This document shows positions 47,585 through 55,843 of a stretch of 64,000 nucleotides of DNA, one piece after another. How positions within the stretch are numbered: position 1 is the stretch's first letter; the number at the start of each line of letters is the position of its first letter. This DNA comes from Acidobacteriota bacterium (lineage in GTDB: Bacteria; Acidobacteriota; Polarisedimenticolia; J045), in NCBI GenBank assembly GCA_030949985.1, contig JAUZRX010000044.1, forward strand, positions 62,001 to 126,000. The letters run 5' to 3'. The notes beneath the pieces are model-generated. The model was not told the DNA's origin. It did not search any database and saw nothing but the letters and a program-made list of their open reading frames with translations. Made by a program: the position numbers and the translations under genes.

Positions 47585-48604
47585 TCAGTCGCTGCCGAGC
47601 CACCGCCCCCAGTCGACGTTTTCGCCGATCTTGATGCCCAGCACCTCGCCATCGGCCGAAAGCAGGTAGCTCGATGGAGTCTCCCGGGCCATCAGAGCCT
47701 TGGAGATCGACCGGTCCTTGTCCAGCAGGTGCGGCCAGGGGTACTGGCCGATCATGCCGGGGACTTCCCGCGCCAGATAGGGGGAGTCCGCCCGGGCGAT
47801 GTCGATGATCAGCAGGTCGTCCGGTCGGGCCCGGGTGTACCAGTCCCGGAGCTTGGGCAGGGCCCGCTTGCAATGGGGACAGGTGGGCGACCAGTAGAAG
47901 AGAAGCGTCTTCTTGCCTTCCTGGCGCAGATCGGAAATCTTGCGCCAGGTGGTGCCATCGAGGAGGGTCCCCGCAAGGTCGGGCAACTTGCGGCCCAGCA
48001 GACGGTAGACCGGCCGCGAAGGAAGCGTGCCCAGGTTGGGCACCGGCTTGCCCGAGGCGGCCAACTCGAGCGCCCGGGCGATGGTCATACCGGCAGGACT
48101 GTTCTGCTGGACGTCACCACCACCCACCAGGCGCAGGACACCACCAGCGTCGATCAGGGCGAAGGCAGGGGTCTTGCGGATACCGAGGATGCGAGCGAGC
48201 TGTCCCCCGTCCTGGCGCGCCGGCAGGTCCGGCAGGCCCAGGGCGTCGAGGCGGGTGCGGATGCTCTCAGGGGCCTGGGAAGCAGCCAGGACCGCCACGG
48301 GAAAGACCACGGCCCCGGTGGCACGGGTCTTCTGCAGGTCCACCGCGCCGGTCAGGGCCGCCTCGGACAGGCCGTCCCCCGGGCGCCAGTAGGTCACCAG
48401 GACCGGACGCTTGCCCACCAGGGGAGCCAGATCCCGGCCCGCAGGCCCGCCCTGGCTGACGATCAGGCCCGCGGGCAGCGCATCGCCGGGGGCCACCATG
48501 GCCCGCTCTCCGTACTGGGCGAGACCGGGCAGGAAAAAAGCCGCGACCGCCAGGGCCGACAGCAGCCGGGTGGAAAACCTGGGGTTGGGGTGGGTTCGCT
48601 TCAT
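47585..48604 (-). CDS. Exported protein with two thioredoxin-fold domains (TlpA-like)
   Basis: 339 residues. A signal peptide ('LLSALAVAAFFLPGLAQY', about 14-31) is followed by two thioredoxin-like domains. The first (about 40-185) has lost its cysteines ('TYWRPGDGLSE' at 71-81 stands where CxxC should be) but keeps the cis-Pro loop 'KTPAFALIDAGG'. The second (about 200-335) has an active CPHC at 242-245 ('FYWSPTCPHCKRALPKL') and 'ETPSSYLLSADGEVLG'. It likely acts as a periplasmic thiol reductant. It is divergent from the RluA gene across 57 bases. Confidence 0.88.
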   Translation of the reverse strand: MKRTHPNPRFSTRLLSALAVAAFFLPGLAQYGERAMVAPGDALPAGLIVSQGGPAGRDLAPLVGKRPVLVTYWRPGDGLSEAALTGAVDLQKTRATGAVVFPVAVLAASQAPESIRTRLDALGLPDLPARQDGGQLARILGIRKTPAFALIDAGGVLRLVGGGDVQQNSPAGMTIARALELAASGKPVPNLGTLPSRPVYRLLGRKLPDLAGTLLDGTTWRKISDLRQEGKKTLLFYWSPTCPHCKRALPKLRDWYTRARPDDLLIIDIARADSPYLAREVPGMIGQYPWPHLLDKDRSISKALMARETPSSYLLSADGEVLGIKIGENVDWGRWLGSD

Positions 48605-48661
48605 GATCGGAGCATTATCCAGCATTCCCACGTCGCTCGCGAATCCGGTAACCTCTCCGGC

Positions 48662-49636
48662 GTGAAAGACAGCGAAGCCATCACGCGAACCCGTTTCCGG
48701 GTGCATCCGGCCATGGCGGGCTACCGCCTGGATCAATTCCTGATGCGGATGATCCCGCGGCTCTCCCGCAATCGCATCCAGAAAGCCATCGCCCGGCGGG
48801 TGCGCTTGAGCTGGGATGCCCCGGTCAAGCCTTCCACCCCCGTACGGGAGGGGGGCGAGGTGATCATCGAAAGCCCACACCCCGAGGAGGCTTCCATCGA
48901 CTTCGACCCGGTGGTGCTCTACGAAGACGAGGACCTGCTGGCGATCGACAAGCCTCCCGGGCTCGTGGTCCACCCGACCCACAACCACCTGCGCAACACG
49001 GTCATCTCGCTGCTGCGCCGCCGGCGCGGCGAGGACGACCTGACCCTGGCCCACCGTCTCGATGCCGAGACCTCGGGCGTGCTGCTGCTCAGTCGCCATC
49101 GCTGGGCGGCGCGAAAGCTCCAGACCGCCTTCGAGCGGGGAAAAGTGCGCAAGCACTACCTCGCCCTGGTTTTCGGGCACCCCGTCGAGGACGCTTTTGT
49201 CTGCCGCCAGCCCCTGGGCTATCACTCCGCCGACACGGTGGTCTACCGCCAGTCGCCCCTGGCGGCGCAGACGCGGGAGTGCGAGACCCGTTTCCGGGTG
49301 TTGCGCCGGGTCGGTCGCCTGAGCCTGGTGGAGGCCGAGTTGCTCACCGGCCGGCGGCACCAGATTCGGGCCCATCTGGCCCTCGAGGGCCATCCCGTGG
49401 TGGGCGACAAGCTCTATGGGCTGGAGGACAGGCAGGTCCGGCAGTACCTGAAAGCGGGCGAACTGGACGACGCCCTGCGTGAGCGCCTCGGTGCGGATCG
49501 CTGCCAGCTCCACTGCCACTCGATGGTCTTCCCCCACCCCCGGCGCGAGTCGGGCGAGATCGCGGTTCGAGCCGAGATGCCGGCGGACATGGCCCGCCTG
49601 CTCGAGCAAGCCTCCTCCATGGAGCGCGAAGCGTGA
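48662..49636 (+). CDS. RluA-family pseudouridine synthase
   Basis: 324 residues. An N-terminal S4-like domain ('YRLDQFLMRMIPRLSRNRIQ') precedes the catalytic domain with 'LLAIDKPPGLVVHPT', the catalytic Asp in 'LAHRLDAETSGVLLLSR', 'KHYLALVFG', 'TGRRHQIRAHLALEGHPVVG'. It converts uridines to pseudouridine in rRNA or tRNA; RluD-like by S4 presence but the exact site cannot be read. The start is GTG 48662. A C-terminal insertion 'LEDRQVRQYLKAGELDD' is longer than in E. coli. Its stop overlaps the next GTG start. Confidence 0.92.
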   Translation: MKDSEAITRTRFRVHPAMAGYRLDQFLMRMIPRLSRNRIQKAIARRVRLSWDAPVKPSTPVREGGEVIIESPHPEEASIDFDPVVLYEDEDLLAIDKPPGLVVHPTHNHLRNTVISLLRRRRGEDDLTLAHRLDAETSGVLLLSRHRWAARKLQTAFERGKVRKHYLALVFGHPVEDAFVCRQPLGYHSADTVVYRQSPLAAQTRECETRFRVLRRVGRLSLVEAELLTGRRHQIRAHLALEGHPVVGDKLYGLEDRQVRQYLKAGELDDALRERLGADRCQLHCHSMVFPHPRRESGEIAVRAEMPADMARLLEQASSMEREA

Positions 49637-50325
49637 GGCCCGCGCTGATCGCGTGGACCCTGGCCGCGGGCCTCGTCGCCACCGGCTGCGGCACTCACCG
49701 CATGGCGGCCCGGGCCCCGGTCGTGGAAGCGCCCACGCCACGGGGCGTGATCCACGTGGTGCGCCGGGGACAGACTCTCTGGCGCATCGCCCGCACCTAT
49801 GGCGTGCCCCTCGAAGACATCGCGCGGGCCAACCACCTGGACGATCCCCGCAGGCTGGCCGCCGGGCAGAAGCTGCTGATTCCGGGAGCCACCCGGGTGC
49901 TGGAGGTCCCTCCCGCCCAACCCGCGTCACCCGCCGAACCCGGGCCCCTGGTGAAGGACGGCTGGTCCTGGCCGCTGGACGGGCCGCTCTCCTCCCGCTT
50001 CGGAGTCCGGCGGGCCCACGGTCGCCACCAGGGCATCGACATCACCGCCCCGGCAGGCACGGCGGTCCGCGCGGCCAGGAGCGGCCGGGTCACCTTCGCC
50101 GGCCGCCGGGGTCGCTATGGTCGACTGGTGGTGATCGAGCATGCCGGGGGGTTTTCGTCCTGGTACGCCCACAACCAGTCACTGGCCGTCCACCGCGGCC
50201 AGGAGGTCGAGCGAGGGCAGGTCATTGCGCGCTCGGGACAGTCCGGCAACGCCACCGGGCCCCATCTGCACTTCGAAATCCGCCGCCGGGGCAGGCCGAT
50301 CGACCCCAGCCTCCTGCTCCCCTGA
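49633..50325 (+). CDS. NlpD-like lipoprotein: LysM plus M23 peptidase
   Basis: 230 residues. Lipoprotein signal with lipobox LVATGC (Cys19). LysM domain at about 40-85 ('HVVRRGQTLWRIARTYGVPL', 'LAAGQKLLIPG'). M23 domain at about 115-225: 'SSRFGVRRAHGRHQGIDITA', 'VIEHAGGFSSWYAHNQSL' and 'SGNATGPHLHFEIRRRGRPI'. The zinc ligands H/D and HLH are present, so it could be active, unlike E. coli NlpD. It would act on or regulate septal wall turnover. GTG 49633 overlaps the RluA stop (GTGA). Confidence 0.92.
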   Translation: MRPALIAWTLAAGLVATGCGTHRMAARAPVVEAPTPRGVIHVVRRGQTLWRIARTYGVPLEDIARANHLDDPRRLAAGQKLLIPGATRVLEVPPAQPASPAEPGPLVKDGWSWPLDGPLSSRFGVRRAHGRHQGIDITAPAGTAVRAARSGRVTFAGRRGRYGRLVVIEHAGGFSSWYAHNQSLAVHRGQEVERGQVIARSGQSGNATGPHLHFEIRRRGRPIDPSLLLP

Positions 50326-50421
50326 CGGGAATCTCTCGGCGTGCCCGCTGGCATCCGGCCGACGCGGGACCCAACTTGGTCCTTGACCCCCCGGTTCCAG
50401 ACCGGGAGGCGGAGGTCCGGG

Positions 50422-51114
50422 ATGTCCCATCAGGAAGTCGAATTCCCCTGTCCGGCCTGTGGTACGGTCAACAGCATCGCCGAGGCGAAAGTTCCCGAAA
50501 GTGGCGAGATTCGCTGCGGACAGTGTGGCGAGACCGTGGCCCTGCACCCGGGGCCCGCGAAGACCCTCAGCGGCGGTCACCCGGTCCGGGGAAGTTCCCT
50601 GCCCCCGGCTCCCTCGAGCCTCACCGACACGCTGATTCGGGTCGAGGAGTACGCCGACGAAACCGTTTCCGGGGCCGCCGAGGATGTCTGCTGCCCCCAG
50701 TGCGGCCACCGTTTTCCGGTGGAGGAAGGCCGTGGCGGCGGCTCGACGGTGCTGGTGGTGGAAGACACCGATTTCTTCCTGCACCTGGCCACGGAGGTTC
50801 TCGGCCGGCGCTACCGCACCATCGGCGTGCGCACCGTCGCCGAAGCGCGGCAGGTGCTGGCCACCTCCCCCGTACACCTGGTCGTCCTGGACCTGACGCT
50901 CCCCGACGCCGAGGGCACGGAAGTGCTCCGGGCCCTGCCCCGGCCCGACATTCCCGTCCTGATCTACACCAGCCGAGACGAAACCTCGCTGCTGGGCCCG
51001 GAATGGCAGGCCCTTTCCTCCCTTGGCGCCAGTGACGTGATCCACAAGGGGATCAACATCGAAGACGCCCTGCTGCGCAAGGCGGAAGAGCTGCTCGCCC
51101 ACCAGCCGGTCTGA
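50422..51114 (+). CDS. Zinc-ribbon plus receiver-domain protein
   Basis: 230 residues. The N-terminal zinc ribbon has Cys10, Cys13, Cys32, Cys35 ('FPCPACGTVN', 'IRCGQCGETV'), as in MJ0042-type fingers. A linker with 'DVCCPQCGHRFP' supplies another Cys pair, then a receiver domain with 'LVVEDTDFFLHLA', phosphoacceptor Asp in 'LVVLDLTLPDAEG', 'LIYTSRDE' and 'VIHKGINIED'. No output domain follows. ATG 50422 is chosen for GGAGGT five bases upstream. It may be a single-domain regulator acting through protein contact. Converges with the Cys-rich peptide gene. Confidence 0.85.
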   Translation: MSHQEVEFPCPACGTVNSIAEAKVPESGEIRCGQCGETVALHPGPAKTLSGGHPVRGSSLPPAPSSLTDTLIRVEEYADETVSGAAEDVCCPQCGHRFPVEEGRGGGSTVLVVEDTDFFLHLATEVLGRRYRTIGVRTVAEARQVLATSPVHLVVLDLTLPDAEGTEVLRALPRPDIPVLIYTSRDETSLLGPEWQALSSLGASDVIHKGINIEDALLRKAEELLAHQPV

Positions 51115-51129
51115 CCCGGCCGACCGGGA

Positions 51130-51480
51130 TCAGGGCGCCGCGGGAGACTGGCTGCAATCGACCAGGCACTGGGCAAGAGCCGATTCGGCCTGATGCTCGC
51201 AGCGCGTGCGCGCGAGGTCCGCCCGGGAACGAGCCGACTGGTACGCCGTCTGGCAGCGCAACTGGTCGAGGAAAGACTGGGCCTGCTCGAGGCAGGCTTC
51301 CCGGTCGGCGGCCGCCTGGGCCAGGGCCTGTTGGTGAGCGTCCACGCACTGGGCCAGATCTTCGGCGTACTGCTGCTGGCAGAGTTGCTCGCACTCCCCG
51401 GCCGCCACCGCCAGGCCCACGAGCGACCATGCCAGGCTCGCGGTCAGAAGCAGGAATCCCGCATATTTTCGTAGTTTCAT
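51130..51480 (-). CDS. Small exported protein with symmetric eight-cysteine pattern
   Basis: 116 residues. Signal peptide 'YAGFLLLTASLAWSLVGLAV', cleavage near Ala27. The mature 89-residue chain is almost all helix-forming (Ala, Gln, Glu, Leu, Arg; no Gly or Pro between residues 29 and 109). Eight cysteines at 30, 34, 45, 63, 76, 94, 105 and 109 have spacings 4-11-18-13-18-11-4, a perfect palindrome. Each arm puts its cysteines on one helix face, so an antiparallel helical hairpin held by four disulfides (30-109, 34-105, 45-94, 63-76) is predicted. ATG 51480 has GGGGAGA close upstream. No family recognised. Confidence 0.75.
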   Translation of the reverse strand: MKLRKYAGFLLLTASLAWSLVGLAVAAGECEQLCQQQYAEDLAQCVDAHQQALAQAAADREACLEQAQSFLDQLRCQTAYQSARSRADLARTRCEHQAESALAQCLVDCSQSPAAP

Positions 51481-51815
51481 CGCTCTCCCCAGTGGAAACG
51501 GCCCACTAGCGCACCGCCCCGTTCTCCGCGTTCCGGTCTCCCCGCCGGCCGACATGCCGGCGACACCGCGCCAAGGTTTACGATGATCGAGCAGGAAAAC
51601 CAGCGAACAAGAGGGAAATGCCACGGTTTTTTTGCAGCACCGAGAGCCTCACCCTCCGCCGCAGTCCGCAACCGTTCGTTTTGTGGGGCCGCCGCCCGAC
51701 ACCGGGCCCGGACCTTTTCCATCGAGCGCGACGCCACCCGCGAAGAAAGATTTCAAGGGAAGATTTCACGGACGAAGGCTTCCGGGAGGGGCGGCCCACT
51801 GATGCGTGTTGCAAC
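51481..51815. other. Noncoding gap of about 335 bases
   Basis: It lies between the zincin gene end and the start of the Cys-rich peptide gene (both minus strand), so it should hold the latter's promoter. It contains a perfect 7-bp stem-loop CGCCGGC/GCCGGCG with a 6-base loop at 51543-51562, about 63 bases upstream of that start, and less GC-rich sequence near 51570-51640. Short open frames here lack ribosome binding sites and were not accepted. Confidence 0.55.
51543..51562. promoter_or_regulatory. Perfect stem-loop in the Cys-rich gene leader
   Basis: CGCCGGC (51543-51549) pairs with GCCGGCG (51556-51562) around a 6-base loop. No T-run follows on either strand. It may be a dyad operator or leader RNA hairpin for the gene beginning at 51480. 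Confidence 0.3.
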
Positions 51816-52631
51816 CTAGGCCAGACCGCGGTCGGCGAGTTCTTCCTCGTCGAAGCCCAGGAAGTGCCCGATTTCGTGGAGCAGGGTCAGTCGGATCTCC
51901 TGCAGCAGAGTCTCGCGATCGCCGCAGAAGCGTTCGAGGTTGCGCTGATAGATGAAAATCGTCGCGGGCACATCGGGCAGGTCCCCCTGGCTGCGCTCGG
52001 CCAGGGGCACCCCGACGAAAAGACCGTAGAGGCAGGGATCGAGAGGAGGATCGTAGGCCCGCAGATCGTCTTCTCGAGGCAAATCTTCCACCAGAATGGA
52101 GATATTGACCATTTGCGAGCGCAGTTCGTCGGGCAACTCTTCGAGGGCCGCGGCGACAGCGTTGGCGAATTCTTCGCGGCTGATCCTCACCGGCCGGGGA
52201 TAGGCGTCGGGGTCGATCTCGTGAGCCACGCGGAAGTAGCGCTCGGCGAGTTCGAACTGGCTCCTGCGCTCGAGACACAGGGCCATCCAGTAGGAGGCCT
52301 GGGGGTCGTGAGGCTCGATTTCCAGTGCCTTGGAGAGGGCCGCCTCGGCCGCCGAGAACTCGCAGAGTTCGAACAGGCACAGCCCCAGATCAGCCAGTGC
52401 CGCCAGGTCCTCCGGCTCCTCGGCGAGCATTTGGCCCAGGTAGTCGGCGGCCTCGTCGTACCGTGCCTGTTCGATCAGGGCCGAGGAGAGGGCCCCCCGC
52501 GCCTGCTGGGAGCCGGGACGCAGCATCAGCGCCCGGCGAGCCTGGGCCTCGGCTTCCCCGAAGTCCTGCTGCTCGAGGGCTCCGTGGGCCCGCCGGAGGA
52601 GCTCATCGTGATGGCGTCGCGGTCGATGCAT
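51816..52631 (-). CDS. TPR protein with C-terminal minimal zincin metalloprotease
   Basis: 271 residues. The first 130 residues are TPR helices ('ALEQQDFGEAEAQARRALML', 'ALADLGLCLFELCEFSAAEA', 'ASYWMALCLERRSQFELAER'). The C-terminal half is the small zincin_1 (PF06262) type: 'EEFANAVAAALEELPDELRS', 'ISILVEDLP', 'IFIYQRNLERF', and the metal site HEIGHFLGFD with HEIGH at 252-256 and Asp261. The family's activity is unproven; the TPR fusion could recruit a substrate. Cytoplasmic, as no signal is present. ATG 52631 was chosen because the TPR begins right after it. Divergent from an exported protein gene. Confidence 0.85.
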   Translation of the reverse strand: MHRPRRHHDELLRRAHGALEQQDFGEAEAQARRALMLRPGSQQARGALSSALIEQARYDEAADYLGQMLAEEPEDLAALADLGLCLFELCEFSAAEAALSKALEIEPHDPQASYWMALCLERRSQFELAERYFRVAHEIDPDAYPRPVRISREEFANAVAAALEELPDELRSQMVNISILVEDLPREDDLRAYDPPLDPCLYGLFVGVPLAERSQGDLPDVPATIFIYQRNLERFCGDRETLLQEIRLTLLHEIGHFLGFDEEELADRGLA

Positions 52632-52754
52632 GAAGAGGGCACCCAGAACTGAGGAGGCAGAAGAACCTCGGTTGGAGAATAGCAAAGGCCGGGCCGACCT
52701 TCCATGAAACCGCCCCTTGGGGCAGTGCCGACGCGGGAGCAGTAGAATGCAGCC

Positions 52755-53738
52755 ATGACAAGAATCCTGACTTCGACCTGCCTGCTCGCGCTGATCCTGG
52801 CCCCCTCGGCGGCCTCGCCCCCGGAGGAGGATGCCGCCGGTGCACTCATCGCCCCGGCCTTCCGCTCCCAACGGCACTTCGAACGGGGCGCCGAGTTTCT
52901 GCGCGGGCTTCCCGACGGCACGACCATCCGCGTCGAGCGCAACGACGGTTCCCGCTTCGAACTGCGACTGGACGAGGGCCGGCTCCGCACCGAACTGCCG
53001 GCCTGCCGCCTCGAAGAGGACGGGGCCGTGCTGGTCTCCCCCTTCGGCTATCGCATCGGTCTCGACGCCACCGATCGCAAAGGGACCGTGGTGGTCCAGG
53101 CGCCGAGCGGCGCCGAGACCTACTTCTTCCCCACCAGCAAACGGTTGCGGGCGCAGGAGAGCGATGCCGGAAGCTGGGCCACGCGCCGGCCGGAGCCGGT
53201 GCTGCGTCTTCCGGACGGCACACGCATCGATGTGCTCGACTCCCGTACGGCCTGGGAGGTCTACACCCTGGCGGGCGAGCGCTTTCGCCTCGAGTTGCGC
53301 GGCGGCCGGTGGCGACCCCTGCCGAGTGTCCCCGCCCCGCCCCTGGTGCCGGAAATCTTCACCACCTACGCGGCGGGCGACGGCAACGACTGGCGCCGCC
53401 CCCTCGGAGAAGACCACTCCGTTTTCGCGTGGAACTGGTATCCTTACGGGCTGCCCATCGAGCGCCTGATCGAAGATGTCGAGACGGGGGCGCGCCGGCG
53501 CGATCTCGACCTCTACTTCAACGAGATCGATCGCCTGCAGCGCCCTGTCGATACGGGAGCCTACCTGCTGGCCCGTCGGCTCTGCCTGGCCGGGGGTGAC
53601 CGGCTGACCTTCCAGATCCCGGGGCAGGAAGCCCAGACCATCTTCCTCCTCCCTGGACATTTCGAAGCCGATTTTGCTCCGCCTCCCGAGAGCCGGCTCA
53701 TCAGCGCACCCCAAATTCCCTTGCGCATGAAGAACTGA
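52755..53738 (+). CDS. Exported protein of unknown function with internal repeat
   Basis: 327 residues. Signal peptide 'ILTSTCLLALILAPSAASPP' at 4-23. Two related segments occur: 'LPDGTTIRVERNDGSRFELR' followed by 'LDEGRLR' (about 52-78) and 'LPDGTRIDVLDSRTAWEVYT' followed by 'ERFRLELRGGRW' (about 153-185), consistent with duplicated beta-rich modules. The C-terminal third has 'FAWNWYPYGLPIERLIEDVE'. I do not recognise the family. It is divergent from the TPR-zincin gene and followed after 29 bases by the S9 peptidase, so it may share the promoter with it. Confidence 0.7.
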   Translation: MTRILTSTCLLALILAPSAASPPEEDAAGALIAPAFRSQRHFERGAEFLRGLPDGTTIRVERNDGSRFELRLDEGRLRTELPACRLEEDGAVLVSPFGYRIGLDATDRKGTVVVQAPSGAETYFFPTSKRLRAQESDAGSWATRRPEPVLRLPDGTRIDVLDSRTAWEVYTLAGERFRLELRGGRWRPLPSVPAPPLVPEIFTTYAAGDGNDWRRPLGEDHSVFAWNWYPYGLPIERLIEDVETGARRRDLDLYFNEIDRLQRPVDTGAYLLARRLCLAGGDRLTFQIPGQEAQTIFLLPGHFEADFAPPPESRLISAPQIPLRMKN

Positions 53739-53767
53739 TCGGCAGATACCGCACAGGAGACCTCCCC

Positions 53768-55843
53768 ATGGCCCAACAGCGTGTTGGCCGCGCCCTCGTC
53801 GTTCTCGCGGCCGCGGCCCTGGCTTTCCCCCACGGATCGGCGGCCGATCCGCGGCCGATGACCCCCGAAGACGTGGCCCGCCTGCAATCGGTCACGGCGG
53901 CCAGGATCAGCCCCCGCGGGACGGAAATTGCAGTGGTCACCTCCGTCCCGCGTCTCCCCGGCCGCGACGAAGACGGCCGTCCCTACCAGCGGGTGAACCT
54001 GATCTCCTTCGAGGGCTCGACATCACGCGCCTTCATCACCGGCAAGCAGGCCGTCTCTTCCCTGGAATGGTGCACCGAGCGCGTCCTCTGCTTTCTGGCC
54101 AAGCGGGGCGACGACGAGCACCAGGCGCTGTACGCCCTGCCCGCCGATGGTGGTGAAGCGCGGCGCGTCGTCGGCCTCGACTCCGACATCGACGCCTTCG
54201 CCCTGGCCCCGGATGGCAAGAGCCTGGCCCTCGTCGCCGTCGAGGCCGAAAGCGAAGAACGTCGCGAGCTGAAAGAAAAGGGCTTCAAGGTCGAGGTCTT
54301 CGAAGAAGACACGCCGGCCCGCAAGCTCTACCTGGCGGCACTCCCCCACGGCTTCGACCAGGCCGCCGAGCCGGCCCGGGTCGTCGAAGCGCTCGACGGC
54401 CACCCCTGGTCCGTTTCCTGGTCGCCCGACAGCCGCTGGATGGTGGTCGATGTCTCTCCCACTCCCCTGACCGACGATCGCTACATGTACCGGCGCTTGC
54501 GGGTCATCGACGCCAAAGAAAAGAAAGTCGTCGCCCGCATCGACAATCCCGGCAAGCTCGGCGCGTTTCGCGTCTCCCCCGACTCCCGCTTCGTGGTGCT
54601 GATCTCCGGCGCCGATCTGCACGACCCCGGCGCGGGACGACTGCTCTTCGCCCCCCTGACCGGGGGCACGCCCGAGGATCTGCTGCCCGGCCTGGCGGAA
54701 GGCGACGTGGTGGACTTCCGTTTCGTGCCGGAATCCGGCGAAGTCGTCTACCTGGCCCACTTCGGCACCACGTCCAAGGTGGCCACCATCCCCCTCGACG
54801 GGGGCCCCGGCCGGACGCTCTTCGAAGCGCAGACCCCCGTCTTCCGCAGCCTCGACACCAACCGTTCGGGCACGCGCCTGGCCCTGGTGGGCGAGTCTCC
54901 CCACCACCCCGCCGAAGCCTTCTCGTGGACTCCGGGCAGCCCGCCCCGGCGCATCACCGACAGCAATCCCTGGCTCGCGCAAATCGCCTTGGGCCGCCAG
55001 GAGATCTTCCGCTGGAAAGCGGAGGACGGCATGCCGATCGAGGGACTGCTGATCCATCCCCTCGAGCGGCGGGACGGCGGCCGTGTTCCGCTGATCGTCG
55101 TCGCTCACGGAGGCCCGGAATCCCACTGGGTCCACGGCTGGCTGACGCGCTACTCGAGCCCCGGGCAGGTGGCCGCGGGGCGGGGCTATGCGGTGTTCTA
55201 TCCCAACTACCGGGGCTCGACGGGACGCGGTGTCGCCTTCACCAAGGCCGACCAGGGCGACGGAGGTGGCAAGGAGTTCGACGACATCCTCGCCGGCATC
55301 GACTCCCTGGTCGCGCGGGGCCTGGTGGACGCCGAACGAGTCGGCATCACGGGAGGCTCCTACGGCGGATTCTTCACGGCATGGGCCTGCACCCGTCACA
55401 GCGCGCGCTTCCGTGCCGGCGTGATGTTCGTGGGAATCTCCAACCAGCTTTCCAAGGCCGGCACTACCGACATTCCCAAGGAAATGGAGCTGGTGCACTG
55501 GCGCACCACCCCTTACGAAAACCTCGACCTCCTGCTCGACCGCTCGCCGCTGCTGCACGTGAATCGGGCCGAGACGCCCCTGCTGATCCTGGCCGGCAAG
55601 AAAGATCGGCGGGTGGATCCGGGGCAGTCCAAGGAACTCTATCGGGCCCTGCGGCACAAGGGCGGCGTTCCCGTGCGCCTGGTGTTCTACGAAGAGGAAG
55701 GCCACGGCAATGCCCGCGCGGCGGCCCGCTACGATTACTCCCTGCGCATGATGCGCTGGCTCGATCGTTTTCTGCTGGAAGAGGGCGGGGGCAAACCGCC
55801 TTACGCTCTCGACTACCCTTTGCTGGAAGAAGAGACAGAGTGA
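53768..55843 (+). CDS. Exported S9-family (prolyl oligopeptidase) peptidase
   Basis: 691 residues. Signal peptide to about residue 26 ('ALVVLAAAALAFPHGSA'). A WD40-like beta-propeller (about 40-380: 'PWSVSWSPDSRWMVVDVSPT', 'FRVSPDSRFVVLISGADL') shields a C-terminal alpha/beta-hydrolase with the nucleophile Ser in 'GITGGSYGGFFTAWAC', Asp in 'KKDRRVDPGQSKEL' and His in 'EEEGHGNARA', the full triad. The family cuts oligopeptides, often of the acylaminoacyl or dipeptidyl type. AGGAG lies eight bases before ATG 53768. Its 3' end overlaps the convergent glk-like gene by 31 bases. Confidence 0.93.
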   Translation: MAQQRVGRALVVLAAAALAFPHGSAADPRPMTPEDVARLQSVTAARISPRGTEIAVVTSVPRLPGRDEDGRPYQRVNLISFEGSTSRAFITGKQAVSSLEWCTERVLCFLAKRGDDEHQALYALPADGGEARRVVGLDSDIDAFALAPDGKSLALVAVEAESEERRELKEKGFKVEVFEEDTPARKLYLAALPHGFDQAAEPARVVEALDGHPWSVSWSPDSRWMVVDVSPTPLTDDRYMYRRLRVIDAKEKKVVARIDNPGKLGAFRVSPDSRFVVLISGADLHDPGAGRLLFAPLTGGTPEDLLPGLAEGDVVDFRFVPESGEVVYLAHFGTTSKVATIPLDGGPGRTLFEAQTPVFRSLDTNRSGTRLALVGESPHHPAEAFSWTPGSPPRRITDSNPWLAQIALGRQEIFRWKAEDGMPIEGLLIHPLERRDGGRVPLIVVAHGGPESHWVHGWLTRYSSPGQVAAGRGYAVFYPNYRGSTGRGVAFTKADQGDGGGKEFDDILAGIDSLVARGLVDAERVGITGGSYGGFFTAWACTRHSARFRAGVMFVGISNQLSKAGTTDIPKEMELVHWRTTPYENLDLLLDRSPLLHVNRAETPLLILAGKKDRRVDPGQSKELYRALRHKGGVPVRLVFYEEEGHGNARAAARYDYSLRMMRWLDRFLLEEGGGKPPYALDYPLLEEETE

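Noticed and set aside
51583-51819. Small plus-strand frame of 78 codons in the gap between the zincin and Cys-rich genes
   Set aside because: No ribosome binding site, no hydrophobic or family pattern, and overlapping frames of similar length exist on both strands.
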